64,000 nucleotides of DNA from Mycobacterium gordonae (GTDB lineage: Bacteria > Actinomycetota > Actinomycetes > Mycobacteriales > Mycobacteriaceae): NCBI RefSeq assembly GCF_017086405.1, contig NZ_CP070973.1, forward strand, positions 682,001 through 746,000, in the 5' to 3' direction. Below are positions 9,702 through 19,271 of the stretch, one piece after another. The stretch's first letter is position 1, and each line of letters opens with the position of its first letter. Under the pieces are notes generated by a model. That model was not told the DNA's origin. It saw only the letters and a list, made by a program, of their open reading frames with translations, and did not search any database. A program made the position numbers and the translations under genes.

Positions 9702-12700
9702 ATGTCGGTTGTAGTCGTTCCCGAATTGTTGGCGGCGGCAGCGTCGGACTTGGCCGAGGTTGGTCGAGTGATGGGCGCCGCGCATTCGTTGGCCTCAGTT
9801 TCGACCACTGTGATCGAGGTTGCTGCCAGCGATGAGGTGTCGGCAGCTGTAGCCGCGTTATTTGCGGCACATGGGCAGGAGTTCCTGGCGGCGAGCGCGC
9901 GGACAGCCGCGTTCCACGCCGAGTTCGTGCAAGCGCTGAAGGCGGGTGCGGTTTCCTATGCGGTGGCGGATGCCGCCAGCGTGTCTCCGTTGCAGGCCGC
10001 GGAGCAGGCGGTGTTGGGGGTAATCAACGCGCCGACGCAGGCATTGCTGGGTCGGCCGCTGATCGGCGATGGAGCGGCAGGTCTCAGCGGCCCCGTGGGG
10101 CAGCCCGGCGGGGCTGGGGGGTTGCTGTTCGGTAATGGTGGAGCGGGGGGAAACAGCACTGCGGCGGGGGCTACCGGTGGTGAAGGAGGAGCGGCAGGCA
10201 TTTTTGGTGCCGGGGGTACAGGGGGCATGGGCGGCCCTGGTGGATTGGGAGGTGCCGGCGGGGCTGGTGGCTGGATATATGGGAATGGCGGAGTGGGCGG
10301 CGTCGGTGGTGTCGGTGGCGGTACAGGCGGCGCGGGCGGTAACGCGGTGGTATTCGGCAACGGTGGTGTTGGCGGCGTCGGCGGCACCGGCACCGCGGGG
10401 CTCGCTGGTACGGATGCGAGCATGGCGGGTGAGGCAGGTGGTGTTGGCGCCGGGGGCAATCCGGGTGGCAAGGGTGGCTCCGGTGGCCGAGGCGGATTGG
10501 TGATCGGCGCGGGGGGTATTGGAGGGGCTGGAGGGGTTGGAGGGACCGGTGGTGTCGGGGCATTGGAGCGGACGGCGTGGATGGAACTATTGGCGGCACT
10601 GTCGGTGGTGATGGTGGTAACGGCGGTGGTGGCGGTGTCGGTGGGATAGGCGGAAACGGTGGGCCCGGTGGGGCAAGCGGATTGTTGGGTGCAGGCGGTG
10701 CAGTGGGAGCCGGAGGGGCCGGCGGGCAGGGAGGTAGTGGCGGAATCGCCGGCGACGGAGGTGCTGGTGCGCCAGGTGTTAGCAGCAGTCCCAATGGCTT
10801 GCGGGGAGGTAACGGCGGTGACCCCGGAGTAGCTGGACTGGGCGGTGCCGGAGGACTCGGATCGACGAATGGAGCAACCGGGGCTGTGGGTGCTCCGGTG
10901 ACAAGCGGTGGCAACGGTGGGGCTGGTGGCGCTGGCTTTAACGCCATCATTCCGGATGCGCGCGGTGGAGATGGTGGTGCGGGCGGCAGCGGCGGTGCGG
11001 TGGGCGACGGCGGCGCCGGGGGCGCCGGCGGTAGCGGGGCGTTCGGTAGGTCCGGTTCCAATGGCGAACTACCCGGCGAGTCCGGCAGCAAAGGTCTGAA
11101 CGGCGGTGCCGGTGGCTCGGGTGGCAATGGCGGTGCCGGAGGCTCGATCTCCGGTGACGGCGGAGCCGGGGGCGTGGGCGGCGGTGGCGGAAATGGTGGA
11201 GTGGGAGGGCTCGGTGCGGAAGGTGCTCCCGCGTTCAACGGCGGCGATGGCGGAAACGGCGGGTTCGGCGGCAAGGGCGGGACTGGCGGCAACGGTGGGA
11301 TTGGCGGCCCGACGACGAACGGTGTTGGCGGGGCAGGAGGTTCGGCTGGTGCCGGCGGCCTCGGAGGCAGCGGCGGAGCTGGAGGTGACGGCGTTTCGAC
11401 GAAAGTTAGCGGCACCGGCGGCGATGGCGGGGTCGGCGGCTTTGCTGGCGCGGGTGGGGCTGGCGGTACCGGAGGCGCCGGTGGATCGTCCAAGGCAGGT
11501 AACGGCGGTGTGGGCGGATCGGGCGGGGCCGGCGGTGCCGCTGGGAGTGGCGGCGCGGGCGCAGCGGGCAGTTTCGGCGCGATCAATGGTTCCAGCGGTA
11601 CTGGAGGAGGCGGTGCCACGGGTGGCGACGGGGGCGCCGGAGGTGCCGGCGGCGAGTCGACCTTCGGCAACGGCGGCACAGGAGGAGCCGGCGGCATCGG
11701 CGGCAGTAGCGGTAGAGGAGGAGCCGGTGGTCCAGGCGCTGATGGTGTGACGTCCGTCGCCGGGGCGGACGGCGGGGCCGGTGGTAGTGGCGGCAAGGGT
11801 GGAATCGGAGGTGTCGGAGGGTCTTCTAAGGCCGGCGACGGTGGCACAGGTGGTGCCGGCGGTGCTGGCGGTGCCGCGGGGATGGCCGGCGCCGGCGGTG
11901 ACGGCGCTATGAGTTCAGTCGCCGGTGGCATCAATAGTGCCGGCGGCGACGGGGGAGACGCCAAGGCCGGAGGTGCTGGCGGAGCCGGCGGGCAGGGGGG
12001 TGCATCAGGGACCGGAGTGGCCGGCGAGGGCGGTGCCGGCGGTGCCGCCGGCAAGGGTGGCACCGGTGGCATCGGCGGGGACGGGGGCGGCTCTGGGCAG
12101 GTGGCGCAAATCGGTGGTGACGGCGGCGAGGGCGGAAATGCTGGCTCGGGTGGCGCTGGTGGTGCCGGGGGCGTGGGCGGCGTAAGTGGAGTGTTCGGGG
12201 CAGCGAAGTCGGGTACCGGCGGAGCCGGTGGCCAGGGCGGCAATGGCGGTGCTGCCGGGTCCGGCGGTCAGGGCGGCCCCGGGACCGCGGCCAGTCTCGC
12301 TGGGGGAGGCGGGGGTAATGGCGGAGGCGGCGGTACGGGCGGCATGGGTGGCGCTGGCGGTTTCTCAGATAGCGGCGCTGCTGGCGCCGGCGGGGCTGGC
12401 GGATCCGGCGGTGACGCCGGAAACGGCGGGTCCGGCGGTCCGGGGACGGGCGCACTCGCCTTCGATGGGGGGGCTGGCGGCAACGGGGGCTCCGGTGGTA
12501 CAGGGGGGGGTGGAGGCAACGGCGGCGCCGGTGGTGGGTCGACGAGTGGGACAGGCGGATTAGGCGGAGCTGCCGGTCGCGGTGGCGACGGGGGCAGCGC
12601 CGGTTCAGGCGCGTTCGGTGGCTCGGCGACGGGCCTCAATTCCGGCGGCAACGGCGGCGGTGGTGGGACTGCCGGAGCTGGCGGCCATGGCGGCACCGGC

Positions 12701-13060
12701 GGGTTAGGCGGTTTCACCTTGGCCGGTGCTGGCGGTAGTGGCGGCACGGGCGGGCCTGGCGGTGCGGGAGGTAGTGGTAATAGCGGCGGCGCAGGAGGTG
12801 CCGGGCTCGGCTTCGCTGCCGTCGGTGGCGATGGGGGAAGCGGTAGCGCAGGCGGAAATGGAGGCAATGGTGGCGACGGAGGGGATGGCGGCCCGAATGG
12901 TGGCGTCGGGGGCGACGGTGGCAGTCCCGGTGCCGGCGGGCAGCCTGGAACGGGTGGAAACGGTGGCGCCAACCCGGACGGGGGCACAGCGGGATCCTTT
13001 GGCCCATCGGGCTTGCCAGGTGACGCAGGTATCCCGGGAAGCCCCGGAAACAACGCCTAA
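9702..13060 (+). pseudogene. Large PE_PGRS gene split by one frameshift
   Basis: The ATG at 9702 follows GGAGGT and opens [20 protein letters not shown], a good PE domain. The junction motif [18 protein letters not shown] and PGRS repeats follow. The frame ends early at 10,649 in non-repeat sequence. The PGRS repeat continues without break in another frame to a stop at 13,060, ending PGSPGNNA. The switch maps to the GGGG run at about 10,557-10,560: one extra G would give an uninterrupted PE_PGRS protein of roughly 1,119 residues. It could be a sequencing error, a real null allele, or slippage-based on/off variation. The PGRS part has little non-repeat sequence. Confidence 0.82.
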
Positions 13061-13328
13061 CGCTCAGGATAAGGGCTGACAATAGATCGGGTCGGGTCCT
13101 TCACAAACGCCTCCGGAGGTGTCAGGAAGGGATCTGTAAGTGATTCCTTTTGAGGTCTGTGTGTTGGCGCACAAGGGTTCTCCTGCGCAACAGGACCGCT
13201 GGTCTGTCCAGCTTTTCCTTGCTGGGTCCTGGTTGTCGGGGCGGGTGGTCGGTGCTTCATGCCTTGGATCGGCGGCCGATGGTGTTGTGCCACAGGGTGA
13301 TTCAGGCCAGTGTCCAGGACCAGTGGGT

Positions 13329-13565
13329 GGGTAAATGCAGTATGGGGCCGTGGGGAGTTGTCCAAGGACGATCTGGCCGAGCTGAAGCGTTTGCGGGCGG
13401 AGAACGCCGAGCTGCGGATGGAGCGTGATGTCCTCACGGGATCAGTGGTCCTGTTGATGAGGGAGGCGACGAAGTGAGCGTGGCTCGCTTCATCGCTGAT
13501 CAAAGGACCGAATCCCTTGTGCCACATGCTGTGACATGCCGTGTGCTGCATGTCAGCCTGGCCAA
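13329..13565 (+). mobile_element. IS3-family remnant: end of OrfA and start of OrfB
   Basis: The plus strand encodes DLAELKRLRAENAELRMERD and LLMREATK followed by a stop, a typical OrfA end. An overlapping GTG then opens SVARFIADQRTESLVPHAVT, the start of OrfB, which is cut after about 28 codons. The adjoining 13,061-13,328 stretch holds nothing that I can assign. Confidence 0.65.
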
Positions 13566-13603
13566 CGTCAACCTTGACTACCAGCGCGAAAGCTAGGGCC
13601 ACG

Positions 13604-13657
13604 CGCTCGAACTACGTGAGGCATCGCCACCAGACTCGCGCTCAAACTAGTTGAGGC
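13604..13657. promoter_or_regulatory. Second twin CGCTCA-N7-TGAGGC element
   Basis: Elements at 13,604-13,622 (CGCTCG form) and 13,639-13,657 repeat the pattern seen at 9538-9592, here 35 bp apart. The second ends 107 bp before the ATG of the PE relic at 13,764, nearly the same distance as at the first site. Conserved spacing and distance suggest regulation or a shared ancestral promoter. Confidence 0.5.
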
Positions 13658-13763
13658 ACAGCGAATGTCGTACTTCCCCGGCTCCGCTGCTACGCTTCGC
13701 TCGGTCCGCACGCGGAGACTTCGTCGCAAAGCTTGAATTCGTGGTTTTCGATGGGAATCGGCC

Positions 13764-13900
13764 ATGGCATCCGTCGTACGACCCGACATAACGGGTACGG
13801 CAGCAGGCCGCTTGAGCAGCATCGGCTCGGTGCCCCACGCCGCGGATGCGGCGGCGGTTCAGTTCACCGATCTGCTGGGGGTTAACCGCCGCCAACACTG
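13764..13900 (+). pseudogene. PE domain relic
   Basis: The ATG at 13,764 begins MASVVRPDITGTAAGRLSSI and continues with PE-like sequence for about 38 residues to QFTDLLGV. The similarity then stops and the frame enters the upstream region of the following duplicated PE gene. Its 5' flank resembles that of the PE_PGRS at 9213. It looks like a PE_PGRS gene truncated by the recombination that placed the next gene here. Confidence 0.65.
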
Positions 13901-13932
13901 TCGGATAACCCGAACGTCGGGTGCTTTTGCTC

Positions 13933-14749
13933 GCGATGCCGTGGCTGTTGTTTGCGGTGTTGGTGTGTGGTCTTGAGATGAAGGGAGTTCTCTGATGGCG
14001 TATGTGGTGGTGGGGCCGGAGTGGGTGGGGGCGGCGGCGGGGGATTTGGTCGGGTGGGGGTCGGTGATTGATGCGGCCAACGCGTCGGCGCGGGAGTCGA
14101 CGACGCGGTTGTTGGCGGCCGCCGGGGATGAGGTGTCGGCGGCGGTGGCGGTGTTGTGGGGTGAGCATGGGCAGGCGTATCAGGTGGTGAGTGCCGAGGC
14201 GGCGTTGTTTCATCAGCGGTTTGTGCAAGCCCTTGACGCGGGGGTGGGTGCTTATGCGAGCGCGGAGGCGGGCAATGTCTCGTTGCAGACTCTTGCGCAG
14301 GATGTGTTGCGGGTGATCAATGCTCCGGCGAATGCGTTGTTGGGGCGTCCGTTGATCGGCGACGGCGCCGATGGGGCCCCGGGGACCGGGCAGGCCGGAG
14401 GGCCGGGCGGGATTTTGTGGGGTAATGGCGGCAGGGGCGGATCGGGTGCGCCTGGTCAGATTGGCGGTGCTGGTGGGGCGGCGGGATTGTTTGGTCATGG
14501 CGGAACTGGTGGGGTCGGTGGGGCTGGGGTTACCGGCACGACCGGTGCTCCGGGTCTGATCGGTGGTGTCGGCGGCGCTGGTGGTGGCGGTGGGGTCGGC
14601 GGTAGTGGTGGGTTGTTGTTCGGCAATGGTGGGACCGGCGGTGCCGGTGGAGTCGGGGGCACCGGTGGGACCGGCGGCTCGCCGAGCATCTTGGGCATCA
14701 GGGGTGCAGGCGGTCCGGGCGGCACCGGCGGCCTCGGCGGCGCTGGCGG
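13933..14749 (+). repeat. 817-bp direct repeat, copy 1
   Basis: This segment is repeated with constant offset 2139 at 16,072-16,888, and I found no difference in the stretches I compared. It spans a hydrophobic mini-ORF, the PE domain and most of the PGRS part. Homology stops within GGC-rich PGRS sequence, after which the two genes encode unrelated domains. Confidence 0.88.
13936..13995 (+). CDS. Hydrophobic leader mini-ORF overlapping the PE_PGRS-GH64 start
   Basis: A 19-codon frame from the ATG at 13,936 (an in-frame GTG at 13,921 would give 24) encodes [19 protein letters not shown]. Its TGA overlaps the ATG of the next gene in TGATG, and the next gene's AAGGGAG site lies inside it. The same peptide and overlap recur before the second copy. 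Translational coupling is plausible; real translation is unproven. Confidence 0.4.
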   Translation: MPWLLFAVLVCGLEMKGVL

Positions 14750-15944
14750 CGCAGCCGGGTTGTTCGGAGTTGCCGGCCAAGCGGGCGCCCCCGGGATCAC
14801 TGGAAACACCGGCGCTGCCGGATTAGGCACCGGGTTTTTCTACTACGACTTCGCCAACAACACCGGTTTGAGCGACAGCCAAATCTATGTGACCGCACTC
14901 GGCCAGACGACTCCCGGCCAGTGGTCGTGGATCGACCCGAACGGTGTGGCTCACGCGATCAATCACAACGCCGCCAACGCCCCTGGTCACCTGGCCAAAA
15001 ACGGCGTGAACTACGCGAATATGTCGTTCACCCTCGACTCGGCAGACAAATTCGTCATGCCGCCCGAATTTTTAGGCGGCCGGATATTTATGTCGATGAA
15101 CGAGCCGCTCTACATCCCCATCAGTCCAGATAATTCGGGCTGGGGTGGGCCCAACCCTGCCGATCCTGCCGGCCCGAACTACTACACGGTCTTCGACTGG
15201 TATGAGATCAGCTATAAGTACGGCGCAGTCCCACTCGGCGGTAACACTACCCAGGTGGACCAGTACGGCTTTTCTTACTCGTTCACGCTGACTCAGGACG
15301 CTACGGGCTTCTCAGAGACGCGCGGCATGACGCTGTCGCAGGGTCAAGTGTTCCAGCAGTTTATGACCACAGCTCCGGCCGAGTACCAGCCATTGATCGT
15401 CAAGGATTTCAGCGGCGACCCGCTGCGGATATTGGCCCCGCGATCCTTCCAGCCCGGGGCGCTAGGCACCTGGCTTGATCCCTCAATCAATGAGTTCTGG
15501 ACCACCTATAGCACCAACCAGTTCAGCTACAACGGCCCCGGCTACACGGTTATCGGCAGTGTCAACGCGAGCAATCAATTCGTGTACAGCGTGACCCCCA
15601 CCGGAGGCAGCCCGATCACCTACCAAATGGCGATGCCCAGCACGGAGCAGACCTTCGCCGCCAACGGCCCCTTCGTCGGCACAGGCCAGCAGGGCGCGTT
15701 CCTCGCCGAATTGAACGCGGCGTTCAACCGAGGTGTGGCGATTTCACCGGATCAGTGGGACGACGTCGCGAAGTACTATCCGGCGGGGAAGCGGTGGAAC
15801 AACTGGGCGCAGTTCTTTCACGTCAACAGCATCGACGACCTTGCCTATGGCTTTCCTTATGACGACGTGAACAACCAGAGTTCGGTGGTAATCCTCAATA
15901 ACTCCGGCGCGCCGACGCTGCTGTCATTCGACCTTCGGAGCTGA
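13995..15944 (+). CDS. PE_PGRS protein fused to a GH64-like beta-1,3-glucanase domain
   Basis: Three parts are visible in 649 residues. The PE domain (1-95) has Y87-A-S-A-E91, a YxxxE type VII signal. A short PGRS region follows the [16 protein letters not shown] motif (about 108-285). The C-terminal domain (about 292-649) has no Gly repeats and resembles glycoside hydrolase family 64, thaumatin-like laminaripentaose-producing beta-1,3-glucanases. Supporting stretches are [24 protein letters not shown] with E404 and NTTQVDQYG with D422, placed like the catalytic Glu/Asp pair, then [11 protein letters not shown]. Its likely role is cleavage of beta-1,3-glucan outside the cell after ESX export. 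The N-terminal 251 residues are identical to the next gene, so export is shared and only the payload differs. Activity is not shown. Confidence 0.82.
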   Translation: MAYVVVGPEWVGAAAGDLVGWGSVIDAANASARESTTRLLAAAGDEVSAAVAVLWGEHGQAYQVVSAEAALFHQRFVQALDAGVGAYASAEAGNVSLQTLAQDVLRVINAPANALLGRPLIGDGADGAPGTGQAGGPGGILWGNGGRGGSGAPGQIGGAGGAAGLFGHGGTGGVGGAGVTGTTGAPGLIGGVGGAGGGGGVGGSGGLLFGNGGTGGAGGVGGTGGTGGSPSILGIRGAGGPGGTGGLGGAGGAAGLFGVAGQAGAPGITGNTGAAGLGTGFFYYDFANNTGLSDSQIYVTALGQTTPGQWSWIDPNGVAHAINHNAANAPGHLAKNGVNYANMSFTLDSADKFVMPPEFLGGRIFMSMNEPLYIPISPDNSGWGGPNPADPAGPNYYTVFDWYEISYKYGAVPLGGNTTQVDQYGFSYSFTLTQDATGFSETRGMTLSQGQVFQQFMTTAPAEYQPLIVKDFSGDPLRILAPRSFQPGALGTWLDPSINEFWTTYSTNQFSYNGPGYTVIGSVNASNQFVYSVTPTGGSPITYQMAMPSTEQTFAANGPFVGTGQQGAFLAELNAAFNRGVAISPDQWDDVAKYYPAGKRWNNWAQFFHVNSIDDLAYGFPYDDVNNQSSVVILNNSGAPTLLSFDLRS

Positions 15945-16053
15945 ATTGCCCCGACGCCGGTTCACACGGGGCTGTGATTACGAAAACCGCTGGCATCAGG
16001 CAGCCGCAGTTGCCCGGTCTAAGGTCGAACAAACGAAAAAATCGAGGTTGTGT

Positions 16054-16134
16054 ATGCGCCGTTTCTCGCTGGCGATGCCGTGGCTGTTGTTTGCGGTGTT
16101 GGTGTGTGGTCTTGAGATGAAGGGAGTTCTCTGA
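16054..16134 (+). CDS. Hydrophobic leader mini-ORF overlapping the PE_PGRS-GH16 start
   Basis: A 26-codon frame begins at the ATG at 16,054 ([15 protein letters not shown]...) after a GAGG site. It ends in TGA overlapping the downstream ATG as TGATG. A basic start plus hydrophobic core resembles a membrane or signal peptide. The last 19 residues match the mini-ORF before the sister gene. It may couple translation, or be chance within the duplicated block. Confidence 0.42.
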   Translation: MRRFSLAMPWLLFAVLVCGLEMKGVL

Positions 16135-16888
16135 TGGCGTATGTGGTGGTGGGGCCGGAGTGGGTGGGGGCGGCGGCGGGGGATTTGGTCGGGTGGGGGT
16201 CGGTGATTGATGCGGCCAACGCGTCGGCGCGGGAGTCGACGACGCGGTTGTTGGCGGCCGCCGGGGATGAGGTGTCGGCGGCGGTGGCGGTGTTGTGGGG
16301 TGAGCATGGGCAGGCGTATCAGGTGGTGAGTGCCGAGGCGGCGTTGTTTCATCAGCGGTTTGTGCAAGCCCTTGACGCGGGGGTGGGTGCTTATGCGAGC
16401 GCGGAGGCGGGCAATGTCTCGTTGCAGACTCTTGCGCAGGATGTGTTGCGGGTGATCAATGCTCCGGCGAATGCGTTGTTGGGGCGTCCGTTGATCGGCG
16501 ACGGCGCCGATGGGGCCCCGGGGACCGGGCAGGCCGGAGGGCCGGGCGGGATTTTGTGGGGTAATGGCGGCAGGGGCGGATCGGGTGCGCCTGGTCAGAT
16601 TGGCGGTGCTGGTGGGGCGGCGGGATTGTTTGGTCATGGCGGAACTGGTGGGGTCGGTGGGGCTGGGGTTACCGGCACGACCGGTGCTCCGGGTCTGATC
16701 GGTGGTGTCGGCGGCGCTGGTGGTGGCGGTGGGGTCGGCGGTAGTGGTGGGTTGTTGTTCGGCAATGGTGGGACCGGCGGTGCCGGTGGAGTCGGGGGCA
16801 CCGGTGGGACCGGCGGCTCGCCGAGCATCTTGGGCATCAGGGGTGCAGGCGGTCCGGGCGGCACCGGCGGCCTCGGCGGCGCTGGCGG
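16072..16888 (+). repeat. 817-bp direct repeat, copy 2
   Basis: Partner of 13,933-14,749. The left limit is a C/G difference just before the shared GCGATGCCG, and the right limit a C/T difference in GGCGGC versus GGCGGT. Apparent identity at this length points to recent duplication or gene conversion. Confidence 0.88.
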
Positions 16889-17786
16889 TGCAGCCGGACT
16901 CTTCGGCAGCCCCGGTCAGGCCGGCGCGACCGGCGTCAACGGCCCCACCGGCGCTTCCGGCTCCGCTGGCAACGGCTTCGTCACGGTGTGGCGTGACGAC
17001 TTCACGGGCCTCGCCGGCTCCCCGGTAGACAGCTCGAACTGGCTGTACGCGACAGGCCACGGCTATCCGGGCGGGGCGCACAACTGGGGCACCGGCGAAA
17101 TCGAGCTGATGACCGACAGCACCAGCAACGTTTACCTCGACGGCAACGGCCACCTTGCGATCAAGCCGATCAGAGACGTCGCCGGCAACTGGACATCCGG
17201 CCGGATCGAGACGCAGCGCACCGACTTTGCAGCGCCGACCGGCGGGGTACTGCGCATCGAGGCGTCGATTCAGCAACCCAACGTCAACACCACCAACGGG
17301 CTCGGCTACTGGTCGGCCTTTTGGGCGCTCGGCGAAGCCGCGCGTCCTGTCGGCGCGACCAATTGGCCGAGCATCGGCGAACTGGACATTATGGAGGCCA
17401 TTAATGGCCGCAGTTCGGTGTTCGCCACTATGCACGGCGGCACCAATCCCGGCGGGCCATTCAACGAGCCCATCGGAATCGGCTCCGGCGAGCGCCCTGT
17501 CCAAAACGCCGGAGGCAGTTTCCACAACTACGCTGTCGAACTGGACCGCAGCACGAGCATCGAGCAATTGCGCTTCTACCTGGACGGCAACAACTACTTC
17601 ACCATCAATGCCAACCAGGTCCCCGCGACCGACTGGAACAACGCCACCCACCACGGGTTCTTTGTCATCTTAAACGTGGCGATAGGCGGCGGCTTCCCCG
17701 CCGCGTTCGGCGGCGGCCCAACCGCCGCAACGGTTTCCGGGCAGCCAATGCTCGTCGATTACGTCTCGGTCTCCACAAAGAGCTGA
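16134..17786 (+). CDS. PE_PGRS protein fused to a GH16 beta-1,3-glucanase domain
   Basis: The 550-residue protein shares its first 251 residues with the preceding gene, including the YxxxE signal at 87-91. After a collagen-like linker ([16 protein letters not shown]), a glycoside hydrolase family 16 domain runs from about residue 281 to the end. It starts VWRDDFTG and carries the family signature G-E416-L-D418-I-M-E421, the nucleophile, helper Asp and acid/base of laminarinases. Further family features are [37 protein letters not shown] and a closing DYVSVS strand. The catalytic triad is complete, so an active endo-beta-1,3-glucanase is likely. Surface or extracellular location follows from the PE signal. 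The fold is the same as the separate GH16 gene at 61,480, but the sequences are not closely alike. Confidence 0.88.
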   Translation: MAYVVVGPEWVGAAAGDLVGWGSVIDAANASARESTTRLLAAAGDEVSAAVAVLWGEHGQAYQVVSAEAALFHQRFVQALDAGVGAYASAEAGNVSLQTLAQDVLRVINAPANALLGRPLIGDGADGAPGTGQAGGPGGILWGNGGRGGSGAPGQIGGAGGAAGLFGHGGTGGVGGAGVTGTTGAPGLIGGVGGAGGGGGVGGSGGLLFGNGGTGGAGGVGGTGGTGGSPSILGIRGAGGPGGTGGLGGAGGAAGLFGSPGQAGATGVNGPTGASGSAGNGFVTVWRDDFTGLAGSPVDSSNWLYATGHGYPGGAHNWGTGEIELMTDSTSNVYLDGNGHLAIKPIRDVAGNWTSGRIETQRTDFAAPTGGVLRIEASIQQPNVNTTNGLGYWSAFWALGEAARPVGATNWPSIGELDIMEAINGRSSVFATMHGGTNPGGPFNEPIGIGSGERPVQNAGGSFHNYAVELDRSTSIEQLRFYLDGNNYFTINANQVPATDWNNATHHGFFVILNVAIGGGFPAAFGGGPTAATVSGQPMLVDYVSVSTKS

Positions 17787-18132
17787 CCGATGACTGAGCT
17801 AACGCCCGGCGGCCGCGCACTGGCTACCAGTATCTATGGCGCAGCCACTAGCTTCGCCAGCCACCAGAGCCGGTTTGAAGTTGATGCCAGGTAGCTTGAA
17901 CTCGCTGATCGCGACCAGCACGCGGCGCAGGCACAGCAGGTGGAAAGGGCGTTCCGCCGGTGCGGTGCTGAGACGGGTTCGGCGCCGCCGGCCCAGCCCC
18001 CGGACGCACGTTCAAGCGGCGACGACAATGAGGGCTGAGCGCTCGGTCGGCGCGTCGTCCTCGATTCGACATGCGATTTCTCCGGAATGGCGGGGTAGAT
18101 CGATCGACCTCTGGAACTTGACCATTGACCTC
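17787..18132. other. Gap before the IS630 element
   Basis: This 346-bp stretch has no credible complete gene. On the minus strand a short open segment reads SEFKLPGINFKPALVAGEAS, which looks protein-like but which I cannot assign. It may be the worn end of a gene interrupted during island assembly. Confidence 0.3.
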
Positions 18133-19262
18133 TAGTGTCTTGAGTCATTAATTACGGTCCAGCTGTTAAGCTGGGTTGTGCCCATGCCACAGGCTGCCGT
18201 GATCGTGTTGACCGATGCTGAACGTGCCGAGTTGGAGGGCTGGGCTCGGCGTCGAACTAGTGCTGCGGGGTTGGCGTTACGGTCGCGAATTGTGTTGGCG
18301 GCCGCTGACGGTGAGTCCAATTCCGACATGGCTACCCGGATGGGAATCTCACGGACAACGGTCCAGCGGTGGCGTAACCGCTTTGTTGAACAGCGCTGTG
18401 ATGGGCTGCTCGACGAGCCGCGGCCGGGGAGGCCTCGGATGGTGGGCGATGGGCAGATCGAAGCGTTGATCACGGCGACGTTGGAGACCACCCCTGCCGA
18501 TGCCACGCACTGGTCGACACGGTCGATGGCCACCCACCTCGGGTTGAGCCAGTCGATGGTCTCGCGGGTATGGCGCGCGTTTGGATTGGCGCCGCACAAG
18601 CAGGATTCGTGGAAACTGTCTAAGGATCCGCTGTTCGTGGAGAAGGTCCGCGACATCGTGGGGCTCTACATGGACCCGCCCGAGCGTGCCCTGGTGCTCT
18701 GCGTCGATGAGAAAACCCAGATCCAGGCGCTCAACCGGACGCAGCCGGTGTTTCCGATGCTGCCCGGTACGCCGGCGCGGGCCAGCCACGACTACGTGCG
18801 CTACGGCACGTCGAGCCTGTATGCGGCCCTGGACCTGGCCAGCGGCAAGATCATCGGCTCCCTGCACGCCCGACACCGCTCCCAGGAGTTCCTAGCCTTC
18901 CTGAAAAAGATCGACCACGAAGTGCCCGCCGACCTGGACTGCCACGTCATCCTCGACAACGCCTCAACACACAAGACCCCAGCGGTAAAGCGTTGGCTGA
19001 CAACACATCCCCGGTTCGTGCTGCACTTCACCCCGACCAGCTCAAGCTGGCTCAACCTCGTCGAACGCTGGTTCGCCGAATTGACCACCAAAAAATTGCG
19101 CCGCGGCACCCACACCTCGGTCCGTCAACTCAACGCCGACATCCGCGCCTGGATCGACACCTGGAACGACAACCCCAGGCCGTACGTATGGACCAAGACC
19201 GCCGACCAAATCCTGGCCAGCATCAGCAACTACTGCACCCAAATTAATGACTCAGGACACTA
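18133..19262 (+). mobile_element. IS630-type insertion sequence with terminal inverted repeats and TA duplication
   Basis: The left end TAGTGTCTTGAGTCATTAAT at 18,133 matches the complement of the right end at about 19,243-19,262 with one mismatch. Both ends lie at TA, as expected for IS630 elements, which duplicate a TA target. The element contains a single full transposase gene. It is inserted 9 bp before the ATG of a PE_PGRS gene, so it has separated that gene from its native promoter. Confidence 0.88.
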
Positions 19263-19263
19263 G
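18184..19263 (+). CDS. IS630-family transposase
   Basis: About 359 residues from the ATG at 18,184 (a GTG at 18,178 would add two). The N-terminal helix-turn-helix covers about 15-110, with GISRTTVQRWRNRF. The DDE core has D in ALVLCVDEKTQIQAL, D in CHVILDNASTHK, and E in SWLNLVERWFAEL, all present with normal spacing, so the enzyme may be active. The stop codon is TAG at 19,261-19,263: the TA is the duplicated target and the G is host sequence. The reading frame therefore depends on the insertion site for its exact stop. Confidence 0.92.
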   Translation: MPQAAVIVLTDAERAELEGWARRRTSAAGLALRSRIVLAAADGESNSDMATRMGISRTTVQRWRNRFVEQRCDGLLDEPRPGRPRMVGDGQIEALITATLETTPADATHWSTRSMATHLGLSQSMVSRVWRAFGLAPHKQDSWKLSKDPLFVEKVRDIVGLYMDPPERALVLCVDEKTQIQALNRTQPVFPMLPGTPARASHDYVRYGTSSLYAALDLASGKIIGSLHARHRSQEFLAFLKKIDHEVPADLDCHVILDNASTHKTPAVKRWLTTHPRFVLHFTPTSSSWLNLVERWFAELTTKKLRRGTHTSVRQLNADIRAWIDTWNDNPRPYVWTKTADQILASISNYCTQINDSGH

Positions 19264-19271
19264 GGGATCTG

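Noticed and set aside
10171..12243. A 690-codon minus-strand proline-rich frame, and similar frames opposite every PE_PGRS gene
   Set aside because: Gly-rich GGC codons read backwards give Pro/Ala; these frames have no independent start signals or family similarity.
13061..13328. A possible IS256-type end near 13,100-13,150
   Set aside because: Only vague resemblance to mycobacterial IS ends and no transposase sequence; not supported enough to annotate.
15996..17654. A 552-codon minus-strand frame over the PE_PGRS-GH16 gene
   Set aside because: A GC-driven shadow; the plus strand has the PE signal, PGRS and GH16 catalytic motif.
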